64,000 bases of DNA from Allofranklinella schreckenbergeri (GTDB lineage Bacteria > Pseudomonadota > Gammaproteobacteria > Burkholderiales > Burkholderiaceae_C), in assembly GCF_003703475.1 (NCBI RefSeq), contig NZ_RDQM01000002.1:1-64000 (forward strand), written 5' to 3'. The notes beneath the pieces are model-generated. The model was not told the origin of the DNA and ran no database searches. It saw only the letters and a list, made by a program, of their open reading frames with translations. The translations under genes and the position numbers were made by a program. Below, in pieces: positions 1 through 8,414 of this stretch (its first letter is position 1; each line of letters begins with the position of its first letter).

Positions 1-305
1 GCGCTTGGCTGCCCCTGCCGACCTTGAGCGAGCCGGATGATGGAGCGCAGGTCCGAGACGATGGCTTCGAAACAACCTGCATCCAGCCAGCGCCTGCTTT
101 GCTGATACACAGCCTCCCACGGTGGCAGGTCATTGGGCAGCATGCGCCAGGGGGCGCCTGCACGTACCAACCAGCGCAGCGCATTGAACACTTCACGCAG
201 ATCGTGCTGACGCTGCGGTGCATCTTGATCCATCAAGATAAGGTAGGGTGCAACAAAGCTCCATTCTTCATCGCTGACATCACTGGGGTAAGGCTTGCGA
301 GACAT
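1..305 (-). CDS. IS5-family transposase, N-terminal part (runs off left edge)
   Basis: Reading leftward from an ATG at 305, the minus strand encodes a protein starting MSRKPYPSDVSDEEW, followed by VAPYL, LREVFNALRW, VRAGAPWRMLPNDLPPW, AVYQQ and RW. This is the typical N-terminal (DUF4096-like) domain of IS5-family DDE transposases. About 101 codons are visible without a stop before the window ends, so the catalytic DDE part lies outside. The enzyme would cut and paste the insertion sequence whose right end is near 360. The ATG lies 55 nt inside the inferred element end. Family assignment is from recognisable motifs; the IS name cannot be given without a database. Confidence 0.9.
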   Translation of the reverse strand, partial: MSRKPYPSDVSDEEWSFVAPYLILMDQDAPQRQHDLREVFNALRWLVRAGAPWRMLPNDLPPWEAVYQQSRRWLDAGCFEAIVSDLRSIIRLAQGRQGQPS

Positions 306-360
306 GCTGGCACTGTATCCAAGCTCAGCACCACCTCTCGGAAAAGTGCATAACACGCTC
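1..360 (-). mobile_element. End of an IS5-family insertion sequence
   Basis: The transposase start at 305 is preceded by a short leader, and the sequence read on the minus strand from 360 begins GAGCGTGTTATGCAC, which I take as the terminal inverted repeat. The bases at the junction (360-363) are CTAG, which fits the YTAR-type target preference known for IS5 elements. The boundary is inferred: the other end lies outside the window, so the inverted repeat and target duplication cannot be matched. Confidence 0.65.
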
Positions 361-549
361 TAGGGCGATGCGGCCTTGGGCCGCGCGCTGCGAGCGGTTC
401 AGGCAGGTGAAGCGCGCTGCGGCGTCATCCAGAAAGGCCTCGTCACCGGAATAGGCGCAAAGCCAGCCAAAGTGTCCGATGTGATCGATAGGCGAATCGA
501 AATGCTGTGCCAACGAAGGTGGAGGGAACGGGCGCTGGTGGGGGCTCAT
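325..549 (-). pseudogene. Small unknown protein truncated by the IS5 element
   Basis: The ATG at 549 overlaps the TGA of the upstream 431-aa gene (ATGA), so the two are translationally coupled. The readable product is 74 aa, with the motif HFGWLCAYSGDEAFLDDAAARF. Its last 11 residues (ERVMHFSERWC) and the stop are encoded exactly by the inferred IS end, bases 360 down to 325. The native protein therefore seems to have been longer and cut by the insertion, its remainder lying beyond the IS and outside the window. I do not recognise the family. Function is unknown; the overlap says only that it works with its upstream neighbour. Confidence 0.6.
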
Positions 550-1841
550 GACGGGCGGGCAGGGCTGGCGTTGTGCATGTCCTGGTTCAGAAGGTAGAGG
601 TTGTTCATGCGAAACGTCATCCCTTCGGGCCAAAGAAGCAGATCATGGGTTTTTGTTTCGTCTCCATCTGTGTCGTCTTCGTCTGCGATGGTGTTGCCTG
701 CTGCCGCACCGAGAAAAAGCGGTCCAGGCTTGATGTTGTCACCTTCCAACCGTAGCCCCAGTCCGTCGCGCAGCACGAGCTCACGCAATACGTTGGCGTC
801 AGGGCCGCAGATGCATTGGTCGCAAAACCGCTGCGCTTCTTCGTCCCGATACCCCAGTGGCATGGCTTGCAACGCCATAAAAGCCTGTGCGTGCGTGCGC
901 AGCTTTTCGATGGCTACATCGAAAGCATGGGGTAGGTTGCGCAAGGGCAGTACTGGCTTGCCGCTTAAATTATCCAAATGGGCCTCCATCTGATTGAGCA
1001 GCGCAATGGCGGCTTCGCGTGTCAGAAAGAGCTGGGCGCCCGCATGCAAATCGTGCCAATGCACTTCGGTAATGTGTGCTGGGCGTTGCTGCCATGACGT
1101 ATGGGATTTGTCGCTGACGCGCAGAGCTTCGACCCAGGCCAGGGTCGCTGTTCGCCTGGCAGTGTCTTCTGCCGGCTCCTGGCTCCCGCCTCGGTGCAAT
1201 TGTTCGCGCAGTAGTTGAACGGCTCGTGGCGGTAGCGCTTCCAGCGGCGAGAGCGCTTGCGTCAGTGTCGCCGTTTTGATCTGGCTTTCTTTACCCAGCA
1301 CCCATTGCACCAGATGGTCGGTGACAGTACGGTTGCGTGGTCGCCAGTCTCGTGTGGCTGCCTTGATGAAGTCTTCACCGACCTGTGTGCAGCGAAAGGC
1401 GTTGAAGCGCGTATGGCCAGACTCGACAAAACCCAGCGCAGGCAAAGGCTGCACACTGGCCGTACGCATAGGCTGGCTGACATAGAAATGGTGCTGGCGC
1501 ACATATTGGAACTGGAAATCGGTCGAGTCTTTCAGTTTGGTGATGCCGCGCAGGCGTGGGTCGCCTTGCCACTCGTTGCTATTGAAAGCCAGCCAGCAAG
1601 CCAAGGCCTCAATAGCATTGGTGACCTCGATATTGCTGGCTTTGGCGCCTTGCTCTCGCGCTTGTTTCGCCACAGCCACGCCCAAGGTGGCCAGCAGCAA
1701 TTGCTTGCCGAACCACACGCTGCCCATGCCGGGAACGGCGCATTGATTGAAAGCGCGTAGTGAGGCACCAAGCCCCAAGCTGCGTATGCGCCGTGTTTTG
1801 GCTAAAAACTCCGGGCCAAGCAAGCCCCATGACATCCCCAT
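546..1841 (-). CDS. Unrecognised 431-aa protein, first gene of an IS-disrupted pair
   Basis: The open frame extends further upstream, but the ATG at 1841 has a good Shine-Dalgarno (AAGGAG, 9 nt spacing), so I start there (MGMSWGLLGPEF). The protein is soluble-looking, with no signal peptide or membrane segment. It has a conserved-looking N-terminal part (RSLGLGASLRAFNQCAVPG, then EVTNAIEALACWLAF), a middle region rich in basic residues, a CDQCICGPDAN cysteine cluster at about residue 350, an acidic stretch (ADEDDTDGDE) and a C-terminal WPEGMTFRMNNLYLLN. I do not recognise any family. The overlapping downstream gene is broken by an IS. The paired arrangement next to an IS suggests accessory, perhaps defence-type, content, but nothing in the sequence proves that. 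Confidence 0.7.
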   Translation of the reverse strand: MGMSWGLLGPEFLAKTRRIRSLGLGASLRAFNQCAVPGMGSVWFGKQLLLATLGVAVAKQAREQGAKASNIEVTNAIEALACWLAFNSNEWQGDPRLRGITKLKDSTDFQFQYVRQHHFYVSQPMRTASVQPLPALGFVESGHTRFNAFRCTQVGEDFIKAATRDWRPRNRTVTDHLVQWVLGKESQIKTATLTQALSPLEALPPRAVQLLREQLHRGGSQEPAEDTARRTATLAWVEALRVSDKSHTSWQQRPAHITEVHWHDLHAGAQLFLTREAAIALLNQMEAHLDNLSGKPVLPLRNLPHAFDVAIEKLRTHAQAFMALQAMPLGYRDEEAQRFCDQCICGPDANVLRELVLRDGLGLRLEGDNIKPGPLFLGAAAGNTIADEDDTDGDETKTHDLLLWPEGMTFRMNNLYLLNQDMHNASPARPS

Positions 1842-2036
1842 TGGCCCGATCTCCTTTTTTTCTCCCGGATGTACCTCATGCGTGCATGTCTCGCGGTGGA
1901 AATATTCGGCGTTGTTTCTTGTGCGCTTGATGCATACGTCGAAGCTTTGGGCGATGTAATTCAGGAGCAGTCGGCTGTTGGCTGGCGCCGTGCACGACAA
2001 AATAGGCTGAGGCACACAGTGAGGGAGAGATCGGCG

Positions 2037-4643
2037 TCATGACGCCACCCCCCGCAAACTCACCCCCACAGGCCGCTGCAACACGCCGCGCAGGCTCCAC
2101 CAGCCTGCCAGCCAGGCCAGGGCGGCGCCGGCGGTGGCGCTGGCGATGGGGGCCCACAGGGGGAATTGCCAGGCGAAATCGAACACATGGCGCGCCAGCG
2201 CCCAGGCGATGGCGATGGCGGCGGCGCTGGCGAGCAGGCCGGCCAGCAGGCCCACGCCGGCCAGTTCGGCGCGTTGCACTTGGGCCAACAGGCGGCCGCT
2301 GGCGCCCAGGGCGCGCATGATGGCGTATTCGCGTGCGCGTTCTTCGCGCGTGGCGGCGGTGGCCGCAAAGAGCACAACCACACCGGCGGCCAGGGCAAAG
2401 CCAAACAGCAGTTCCACGGCGCGGCTGACCTGGCCGAGCACGCGCTGGATTTGCAGCAAGGTGCTGCTCAAGTCGATCAGGGTGATGTTGGGGAATTGGC
2501 GCACCAGGGCGTTGTCGAAATTGGCGCTGCCTGCTTCGCCAGCGCTGCTCGCCGCATCGGGCCAGTGGTAGGCGCTGAGATAGGTCACGGGCCAGTCGGG
2601 CATGTCGGCCACGGGATAGAGCACGAAGAAGTTGGCGTTCATCGAGCCCCAATCGACTTTGCGGATGGAGGTGACTTGGGCCTCGTGCGGCAGGCCGCCG
2701 ATGTCAAAGCGCAGCACATCGCCCAGTTGGATGCCCAGGCGCTTGGCAATGCCTTGTTCGATGCTGAGCGCGCCCGCTTCGCCCGCGCGCCATTGGCCGG
2801 CGGCGATGTGGTTGTCTTTGGGCAGCTCGGTGGTGTAGCTGAGGTTGAATTCGCGCTCGGCCTGGCGGCGCGTGTCTTCATCGGCGTAGCGGCTGGCGTT
2901 GACGGGCTGGCCTGCGATGTGGGTCAGGCGGCCGCGCGCCATGGGATACCACTGGTAGCCGTGCAGCCCGGCGCCTTCCAGCGCCTGGCGAAAGGGCTGG
3001 GCTTGCTCGGGCAGGATGTTGATGATGAAGCGGTTGTTGGCCTGCGGCGGCGCGGCCTGGCGCCAACTGTCGATCAAGTCGGTGCGTAGCAGCGCCAGCA
3101 ACACCAGCGCCAGCAGGCCCAGGGCCAGGCTGCTGGTTTGCACGATGGCCAACGCGGGCCGGGCGGCGAGCTGGCGCGTGGCCAGCAGCAGCCAGCGCGG
3201 CGCGCGCGCTTCGTGCACCAGGCGGCGCAGCAGGGCGATGGCGGCGGCGGCCAGCAGGGCAAAGGCCAGCACGGCGGCGGCAAAGCCTCCTACAGCGATA
3301 CCACCCAGGCGCAGGTTGCCGCTGATGAGCAGCAGCAGCGCGGCAAAGCCCGCCAGGCCCGCCAGCACCACGCCGCGTGAGGCGGGTTTGAGCCGCCCCA
3401 CCTCGCGGCGCATCACGCGCAGCGGCGGCACCTGCGCCAGTTGCAGCACGGGGGCCAGGCCAAAAGCGCCCAGCAGGGCCACGCCCATGCCCAGCCCCAG
3501 CGCCAGTGGCCACCACCGGGCGGCGGGCAATTGCACTTGCAGCACATCGGCCAGCAGGTGGGCGAACAGCGCATGCGCGCCGTAGCCCAGGGCCGCGCCC
3601 GCCAGGCTGGCGGCCAGGCCCGCGAGGGCGAACTCCACCACGTAAGCGCCGATGATGGCCCGCTGGCTCAAGCCCAGCACGCGCCACAGCGCGGCGCCGT
3701 CCAGATGGCGCTGGGCAAAGCTGCGCGCGGCCAGCGCCACGCCCACGGCGCAAAGCAAGGCGGTGAGCAGCGCTACCAGGCGCAAAAAGGATTCGGCGCG
3801 CTCGATGGTGCGCTGCATTTGGGGGCTGCTGCCCTCCAGCGTGAGCAGGCGCAGGCCGCGCTCGCCGCTGGTGTGCACATGTTGTTGCACGTGTTGGGTG
3901 AAGCGCTGCACGGCGGCATCTTCGCCCGCGGCCAGCAGCCGCCAGTTCAGGCGGCTGGCCGGTTGCACAAGCCTGGTGGCGGGCAGGGCGTCCATCGCCA
4001 CCATCACGCGCGGGGCGAAGGTGAGAAAGCCCGCGCCCCGGTCGCCCTCCTGCGTGATGACGCGCGTGATGGTGAAAGCGCTCTCGCCCAGCAGCAGCGT
4101 GTGGCCGGGCTGCAAGCCCAGGCTGACCAGCAAGGCGGCATCGACCCAGACCTCGCCCCGCCCCGGCCCGCCCCGGCTGGGTTGACCTGCCGCTGCCAGT
4201 TGCGCGGCGCTGAGCTGTTCGCCCCAATGGGGCGTGGTTTCAATCTGGCCACGCAAGGGATAGGCAGGCTCGACCGCCTTGAGGCTGACCAGCCGACTGG
4301 CGCCGCCCTGGGCCTCGGTGGCGCGCGCCATGGTGGGAAAGACCACCGTCACCGCCGTTTGCAGGCCCGCCTCGTGCGCCTGCTGGCGCAAATCGGTGGC
4401 GATGCCGTGGTCGCTGGCCACCACCACATCGCCCGCCAGCAATTGGCGCGCATCGCGTTGCAGGCCGCCTTGCAGGCGATCGGCAAAAAAGGCCACGGCC
4501 GTCAGCGCTGCCACGGCCAGCAGCACGGCCAGCAGCAGCACGGTCAATTCGCCCGCGCGCAAATCGCGACGCAGCGTGCGCAGGCCCAGTAACAAGGCTT
4601 GGGGAAGGGTGGAGGGGGCAGGGCAGGAAGGGGCAGCGCGCAT
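2037..4643 (-). CDS. FtsX-like ABC transporter permease (YbbP type)
   Basis: An 868-aa inner-membrane protein. It has an N-terminal membrane segment (AGELTVLLLAVLLAVAALTAVAFF), a large periplasmic domain, a block of membrane segments at roughly residues 270-460, a second periplasmic domain, and three C-terminal membrane segments with the FtsX-type signature EERAREYAIMRALGAS. This double-FtsX architecture is that of YbbP-like permeases, which work with a YbbA-like ATPase in moving lipids or lipoproteins, or in stress-linked export. The usual ATPase gene is not adjacent here. I chose the ATG at 4643 (MRAAPSCPAP) because upstream in-frame codons encode no membrane-like or conserved sequence; no clear Shine-Dalgarno is visible. 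Transcribed divergently from the copper chaperone gene. Confidence 0.85.
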   Translation of the reverse strand: MRAAPSCPAPSTLPQALLLGLRTLRRDLRAGELTVLLLAVLLAVAALTAVAFFADRLQGGLQRDARQLLAGDVVVASDHGIATDLRQQAHEAGLQTAVTVVFPTMARATEAQGGASRLVSLKAVEPAYPLRGQIETTPHWGEQLSAAQLAAAGQPSRGGPGRGEVWVDAALLVSLGLQPGHTLLLGESAFTITRVITQEGDRGAGFLTFAPRVMVAMDALPATRLVQPASRLNWRLLAAGEDAAVQRFTQHVQQHVHTSGERGLRLLTLEGSSPQMQRTIERAESFLRLVALLTALLCAVGVALAARSFAQRHLDGAALWRVLGLSQRAIIGAYVVEFALAGLAASLAGAALGYGAHALFAHLLADVLQVQLPAARWWPLALGLGMGVALLGAFGLAPVLQLAQVPPLRVMRREVGRLKPASRGVVLAGLAGFAALLLLISGNLRLGGIAVGGFAAAVLAFALLAAAAIALLRRLVHEARAPRWLLLATRQLAARPALAIVQTSSLALGLLALVLLALLRTDLIDSWRQAAPPQANNRFIINILPEQAQPFRQALEGAGLHGYQWYPMARGRLTHIAGQPVNASRYADEDTRRQAEREFNLSYTTELPKDNHIAAGQWRAGEAGALSIEQGIAKRLGIQLGDVLRFDIGGLPHEAQVTSIRKVDWGSMNANFFVLYPVADMPDWPVTYLSAYHWPDAASSAGEAGSANFDNALVRQFPNITLIDLSSTLLQIQRVLGQVSRAVELLFGFALAAGVVVLFAATAATREERAREYAIMRALGASGRLLAQVQRAELAGVGLLAGLLASAAAIAIAWALARHVFDFAWQFPLWAPIASATAGAALAWLAGWWSLRGVLQRPVGVSLRGVAS

Positions 4644-4834
4644 GGTCTGAAATGAAAGGGCTAGGCGTGGCGTGGGGCGCGAGGTTATCGCAAGCGGCGT
4701 TGATGGCGCCTGGAACCTGTTGAAGTTCTCTGCACGGCAGTCAAGAGAGCGGCCGCGATTGTGCAATCTGGAACGACTTACACTGCGCGCCTTTGTGCAA
4801 CTGCAATCGTGCAATGGTTTTGAAAGGATTTGCC

Positions 4835-5326
4835 ATGAAAAAATTGCTCAACATCCTCGCGCTGTGCGCTGGCGCGGCTTTGCTGCCTGCGCATGCGCAA
4901 GATTTCAAGCAAGGGGATGTCGAGGTTTCCAGCCCCTACGCGCGCGCCACGGTGGCGGGGGTGAAAAACGGCGCGGTTTGGTTCAGCGTGAAAAACAGCG
5001 GCAAGGCGGCAGACCGCGTTGTGGGCGCGAAAACCGATGTGGCAGGCCACACGGAAATCCACGACATGAAGATGGAAGGCGATGTGATGCACATGTTCCA
5101 GATCGAGGGCATCGAAGTGGCTGCGGGCCAAAGCATCACGCTGGGCGAGGGCAACAAGCTGCATGTGATGCTGATGAACTTGAAAGAGCCGCTGAAAGAG
5201 GGCGATAAGTTCAAGATGACGGTGCAGTTCCAGCAAGCGGGTGAGGTGCCTATTGAGGTGGTGGTCAAGGACATGAAAGCGGGTATGCATGGCCACCGTA
5301 TGGAGCACAAAGAGCACAAGCATTGA
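4835..5326 (+). CDS. Periplasmic copper chaperone, PCu(A)C family
   Basis: A 163-aa secreted protein with a cleavable signal peptide (MKKLLNILALCAGAALLPAHAQ) and the PCu(A)C domain. The copper-binding pattern is visible: His in HTEIHDM, then Met residues in KMEGDVMHM and a distal HVMLM motif. The C-terminus adds a His-rich tail (GMHGHRMEHKEHKH) that may help bind metal. Family members carry Cu(I) to the Cu(A) or Cu(B) site of cytochrome oxidase in the periplasm. The start at 4835 is supported by AAAGGA upstream and by the signal peptide beginning there. It stands alone, without a SenC/Sco gene beside it, and is followed by repeat copy A and a terminator. Confidence 0.9.
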   Translation: MKKLLNILALCAGAALLPAHAQDFKQGDVEVSSPYARATVAGVKNGAVWFSVKNSGKAADRVVGAKTDVAGHTEIHDMKMEGDVMHMFQIEGIEVAAGQSITLGEGNKLHVMLMNLKEPLKEGDKFKMTVQFQQAGEVPIEVVVKDMKAGMHGHRMEHKEHKH

Positions 5327-5343
5327 GTGCTGTGTTGATCGAT

Positions 5344-5421
5344 ATTTTATCAATCAATAGGAAATAAAATCACCTTATTTTGGCATGTTGGCAATCAAGT
5401 TGATTTTCTTTTGATTGAAAT
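5344..5421 (+). repeat. Intergenic AT-rich repeat, copy A
   Basis: Begins TTATCAATCAATAGGAA, has the core CTTATTTTGGCATG and ends in TTTTCTTTTGATTG. It lies 18 nt after the copper-chaperone stop. The left arm is of the ATCAATAGG subtype. Confidence 0.85.
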
Positions 5422-5470
5422 ACCAGGTTTGGGCGCGGTGGGCCCGTCCGCCGTACGCGATCACAAGCAT

Positions 5471-5504
5471 GAAGAAAGGGGCTACAAGGCCCCTTTTTTT
5501 CTTC
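5471..5504. terminator. Bidirectional intrinsic terminator
   Basis: GAAGAAAGGGGC, a short loop, then GCCCC, seven T and CTTC. It is flanked by A-runs and T-runs and sits between the converging copper-chaperone gene and hslO. Confidence 0.85.
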
Positions 5505-5553
5505 ATAGGTCGTGGCCGTGGCGCGGCCACGGTTTGATGGGTTGCCGCGTGAA

Positions 5554-6546
5554 TCAGTGCAGCCCTTGCTGCGCCTCGGCGGCCAGGGGCGCGAACAAAT
5601 GGCCGATGTCCACAGCGTCAAACGCGTATTGCGCGCCGCAGAACTCGCAGCCGATCTCCAGCGGCTTGCCGTTTTCTTCCAGCATGGGCTGCACCTGCTC
5701 TTGTCCCAGGCCGCGCAGCATGTTGGCCACGCGCTCGCGGCTGCACTGGCAGGCGAAATGGGGCGTGGCGCCCTCGGTGTCGATGGCTTGCAAAGTCTCC
5801 TGCCAGAACAGGCGGCGCAAGATGGTGGCCGCATCCAGCTCCAGAAGCTCCTCGGTTTTCAGGCTGGCCGCCAGCGTGGCGATGCGGTTGAAATCCTCGT
5901 TCGCGCCCAGAGCATCCTGCGTTTGCGTGTCGTGCTGCTGGCCAGCCAGGTTGCCCTGGCCCTTGATGGGGATACGCTGCACCAGCAGGCCCGCAGCGAC
6001 CTGCTCGTTGGCGGCCAGCACGATCACGGTGTCGAGCTGCTCGGACTGCTGCATGTATTGCTGCAACACGGCGCTCAGCGAGGGCAGGCTTTGCCCTTGC
6101 GCATCGCGCAGCGCGACGATGCCCTGGTAGGCCTGCTGGCCGGGGCGCTTCTCGCCCGCATCCAGCGTGATGGCGCAGCGGCCCTGGCCGTGGGCATCGA
6201 GCATCGCGGGCAGGCTGGCATCGGCCGCAAGGCTTTGCGCAGCATCGGCGGCGAGCTGGGCGGTGGCGCGCAGGCGCAGGCTGGAATCGACCTCGGCCAC
6301 GGCCAGGCGCACCGGCCCATCGCCCTGGATTTGCAGGATGAGCGAGCCTTCAAAGTGGATGTTGGCCTGCATCAGCAGGCCCGCGGCAACCATTTCGCCC
6401 AGCAGGCGGCTGACGGCGGGCGGGTAAGCGCCGGTTTCGGTATTGGCGGCGCGGCGCTCCAGCACTTGTTGCCAGGGCGCTTGCACGCGGACGATGGCGC
6501 CGCGCACGGGCAGCCCTTCAAAGAGGAATTTTTGCAGTTCGGTCAT
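5554..6546 (-). CDS. hslO: Redox-regulated chaperone Hsp33
   Basis: A 330-aa cytoplasmic holdase that is switched on by oxidation and prevents aggregation of unfolding proteins. The C-terminal zinc-binding redox switch is plain: CQC (in FACQCSRERV), then about 30 residues later CEFC, giving the family CXC-X(27-32)-CXXC pattern. The N-terminus (TELQKFLFEGLPVRGAIVRV) matches the family start, so the ATG at 6546 is used. Length is close to the usual 290-330 aa. It faces a bidirectional terminator at its 3' end. Confidence 0.95.
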   Translation of the reverse strand: MTELQKFLFEGLPVRGAIVRVQAPWQQVLERRAANTETGAYPPAVSRLLGEMVAAGLLMQANIHFEGSLILQIQGDGPVRLAVAEVDSSLRLRATAQLAADAAQSLAADASLPAMLDAHGQGRCAITLDAGEKRPGQQAYQGIVALRDAQGQSLPSLSAVLQQYMQQSEQLDTVIVLAANEQVAAGLLVQRIPIKGQGNLAGQQHDTQTQDALGANEDFNRIATLAASLKTEELLELDAATILRRLFWQETLQAIDTEGATPHFACQCSRERVANMLRGLGQEQVQPMLEENGKPLEIGCEFCGAQYAFDAVDIGHLFAPLAAEAQQGLH

Positions 6547-6725
6547 GGTTTGGGGCAGGGAGAGCAGCCCTTGGAAAGTTGGAAAGCCTTGCCCATATCG
6601 CGCCGCTGGGGGTGGTTTTCAAGCCGGGCGGGCATGGGGGGCAGATGTGCCAAAGGCTTGAAGCGGCCCAAAGTGGTCAGAGGCACTGCAAGTGGTCTGG
6701 AGTGAAGCAGAGCGGCCCCAAAACG

Positions 6726-6753
6726 CCTTCGCCTCGCAATGGCGAGGCGAAGG
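6726..6753. terminator. Strong hairpin, possible weak terminator
   Basis: CCTTCGCCTCGC and GCGAGGCGAAGG form a perfect 12-bp stem with a 4-nt loop. Only a short T-run (CGTTTT) follows, on the minus strand, so it would terminate the gamma-carbonic-anhydrase transcript weakly at best. Confidence 0.5.
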
Positions 6754-6763
6754 GAATGGGGAT

Positions 6764-6841
6764 TTATATATCAATAGAAATAATGATCTCCTGCCATCAT
6801 GCCAAAATAGGGTGGTTTTATTTCTTTTTGATTGGTAATTC
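6764..6841 (-). repeat. Intergenic AT-rich repeat, copy B (inverted)
   Basis: Read on the minus strand: arm ATCAAAAAGAAATAAAA, core CCCTATTTTGGCATGATGG, and a far arm that contains TATTTCTATTGATA. It lies about 38 nt beyond the stop of the gamma-carbonic-anhydrase gene. Confidence 0.85.
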
Positions 6842-6879
6842 AAGCGCTTTCGGAAACGACGCATCAGAAAAACACCGCA

Positions 6880-7404
6880 TCAGCCGATGCGCCGAAACCC
6901 CTTGGCGTAGCGGCGGGCGTTGTCGATGTAGTGCTGGGCGCTGTGGCGCAGGCCCTGGATTTCCTGCTCGGTCAGGGGGCGCACGGCTTTGGCGGGGCTG
7001 CCCAGGATCAGCCAGCCATCGGGGAACTCCTTGTTCTCCGTCACCAGTGCGCGCGCGCCCACCAGGCAATGTTTGCCGATTTTGGCGCCGTTGAGCACGA
7101 CGGCGCCGATGCCGATGAGCGATTCGTCGCCAATGGTGCAGCCGTGCAGCATCACCTGGTGCCCGACGGTGACGTGGCGGCCAATGGTCAGCGGCACGCC
7201 TTCGTCGGCATGCAGCACGCTGCCATCCTGGATGTTGCTGCCTTCGCCGATGGCGATGTGATCCGTGTCGCCGCGCACCACGGCGCCAAACCAGATGCTG
7301 GCATGCGCACCGACGCTGACGGTGCCCAGCACGGTGGCGTTGTCGGCCACCCAGGCGCTGGGGGCGAGGTCGGGGGCGGCGTCATCAAGGGCGTAAATGG
7401 GCAT
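6880..7404 (-). CDS. Gamma-class carbonic anhydrase family protein
   Basis: A 174-aa left-handed beta-helix protein built of hexapeptide repeats. The family metal-binding histidines are visible in VLHAD and GHQVMLHG (HVTVGHQVMLHGC), preceded by VVRGDTDHI. Proteins of the YrdA/PaaY type are trimeric and bind Zn or Fe; some have carbonic-anhydrase or acyl-CoA thioesterase activity, and which applies here cannot be told. The ATG at 7404 (MPIYALDD) has AGGAG 6 nt upstream. Codons further upstream belong to the shadow of zapA. It follows zapA by 40 nt on the same strand and is probably cotranscribed. Confidence 0.88.
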   Translation of the reverse strand: MPIYALDDAAPDLAPSAWVADNATVLGTVSVGAHASIWFGAVVRGDTDHIAIGEGSNIQDGSVLHADEGVPLTIGRHVTVGHQVMLHGCTIGDESLIGIGAVVLNGAKIGKHCLVGARALVTENKEFPDGWLILGSPAKAVRPLTEQEIQGLRHSAQHYIDNARRYAKGFRRIG

Positions 7405-7444
7405 GGGAGCTCCTGGGGCTGGGCGGTGGGCGGCAAAGGGGAGG

Positions 7445-7999
7445 TTAAAAGTCGATGGGGCCGAGGCTGTCCCCATCGCCATGGCGGGCGGTTTCGCCGT
7501 TGTCGCTGTCATCGCCATGCGCGGGGGTGTTGCTGCCGTCGAACGCATTGCCGTTGAATGCGTGGCGGTCGGATGTGTGGCCGTCGTCGTGTGCGTAGCC
7601 GTCCTGCGCGCTTTCGCCATGGCCCAAGGCATCGTCCAGGCGTTGCACCAGGGCGCGCAAGGCGTGCTCGGTGTGCTCCAGCTGCGCGGCGTTGTGGGCG
7701 GCCTGTTGTGCCGCTTGTTGTGCAGCGTCGGCATCGTATGCGTCGGCGCTGGCTGCGGCGGCCTGGGCGGCCAGCTCGGTTTGCTCCTCTAGCGCCTGGC
7801 GCAAATCGCCCAGCTCATAGGCCAGGTTCAAGGCGGCGAGCACGGCGATGCGCTCACGGGCGCGCACTTTGCCGGCGTCGTGGATGCGCGTCATGGCGTC
7901 ATCGACCAGGCGCACGGCTTGCGAGAGGCGTTGCTCCTGCCCGTCCTGGCAGGTCAGCAAATAGCTTTGCTGGAGGATTTTGACTTCCACCTGTTTCAT
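7445..7999 (-). CDS. zapA: Cell division protein ZapA with an extended tail
   Basis: ZapA binds FtsZ and bundles its filaments at the division site. The N-terminal ZapA domain (QVEVKILQQSYLLTC, then LSQAVRLVDDAMTRI, RERIAVLAALNLAYEL) is followed by a coiled coil. The protein is 184 aa, long for ZapA (about 100 aa). The excess is a C-terminal low-complexity tail rich in His, Asp, Gly and Asn (DGYAHDDGHTSDRHAF and on) that ends DSLGPIDF. The start overlaps the preceding gene's stop by 4 nt, as usual for this pair. The tail is translated from GC-rich near-repetitive DNA and may be species-specific. Confidence 0.92.
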   Translation of the reverse strand: MKQVEVKILQQSYLLTCQDGQEQRLSQAVRLVDDAMTRIHDAGKVRARERIAVLAALNLAYELGDLRQALEEQTELAAQAAAASADAYDADAAQQAAQQAAHNAAQLEHTEHALRALVQRLDDALGHGESAQDGYAHDDGHTSDRHAFNGNAFDGSNTPAHGDDSDNGETARHGDGDSLGPIDF

Positions 8000-8223
8000 C
8001 GCCCGCCCTCCAGCGCGTTTTGGATGGCTGGCAGCCGCTCAATGAGGGCATCGACGCGCTCGCGCGCCGTGTCCAGGCGGGCTTGCAGGGCGTCGCGTTC
8101 CTCGGTGAGGGTTTGCAACTGCCGGGCCAATTGGGCCTGGCTGTGCTCGGCGCTGGCCAAGCGTGCGAGCAATTGCTCGACTTGCCAGTGCAGACGGTCG
8201 GTCAGGGAGGTGGGTGTTTCCAT
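7996..8223 (-). CDS. Small coiled-coil protein upstream of zapA (ZapB-like/TIGR02449)
   Basis: A 75-aa protein (METPTSLTDRLHWQVEQLL) that is almost wholly predicted coiled coil, with heptad leucines through LARQLQTLTEERDALQARL. In Burkholderiales a small coiled-coil protein commonly precedes zapA, and it is thought to take part in division. The ATG at 8223 is chosen because upstream codons lie in the promoter region. It overlaps zapA (ATGA). Confidence 0.75.
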   Translation of the reverse strand: METPTSLTDRLHWQVEQLLARLASAEHSQAQLARQLQTLTEERDALQARLDTARERVDALIERLPAIQNALEGGR

Positions 8224-8362
8224 AGGGGCGAAATTGTAGGGTTTGGCTGCAAAAGATGGGCCCAACTGGCTGATATTTTTCGGTTTTTCATGCTGGCCGA
8301 GGCTGGGGATGTTGCGTTTTGCGTGCGCTTTTTGGCTCTGCCGCAGGCTTTTTTCGGCCTTC

Positions 8363-8368
8363 TACAAT
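8363..8368 (+). promoter_or_regulatory. Possible -10 element for sbcB
   Basis: TACAAT followed by a GC-rich start region, 47 nt before the sbcB ATG. A matching TACAAT on the other strand (8233-8238) could serve the zapA operon. No good -35 at 16-18 nt is seen for either, so this is tentative. Confidence 0.35.
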
Positions 8369-8414
8369 CGCGCCTTTCTTGGCTCAATTTGGCTGGCAAT
8401 CGAAGGCATCAGGC

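Larger units (their letters stand above)
6547..6879. other. Intergenic region, 333 bp
   Basis: Lies between the 3' end of the gamma-carbonic-anhydrase gene and the 5' end of hslO. It holds repeat copy B, a 12-bp perfect hairpin at 6726-6753, and the presumed hslO promoter nearer 6550. No convincing gene is seen. Confidence 0.6.

Noticed and set aside
7405-7444. Possible 6S RNA gene next to zapA, as in many proteobacteria
   Set aside because: The gap is only 40 nt, and the divergent gap at 8224-8414 shows no 6S-like long bulged hairpin.
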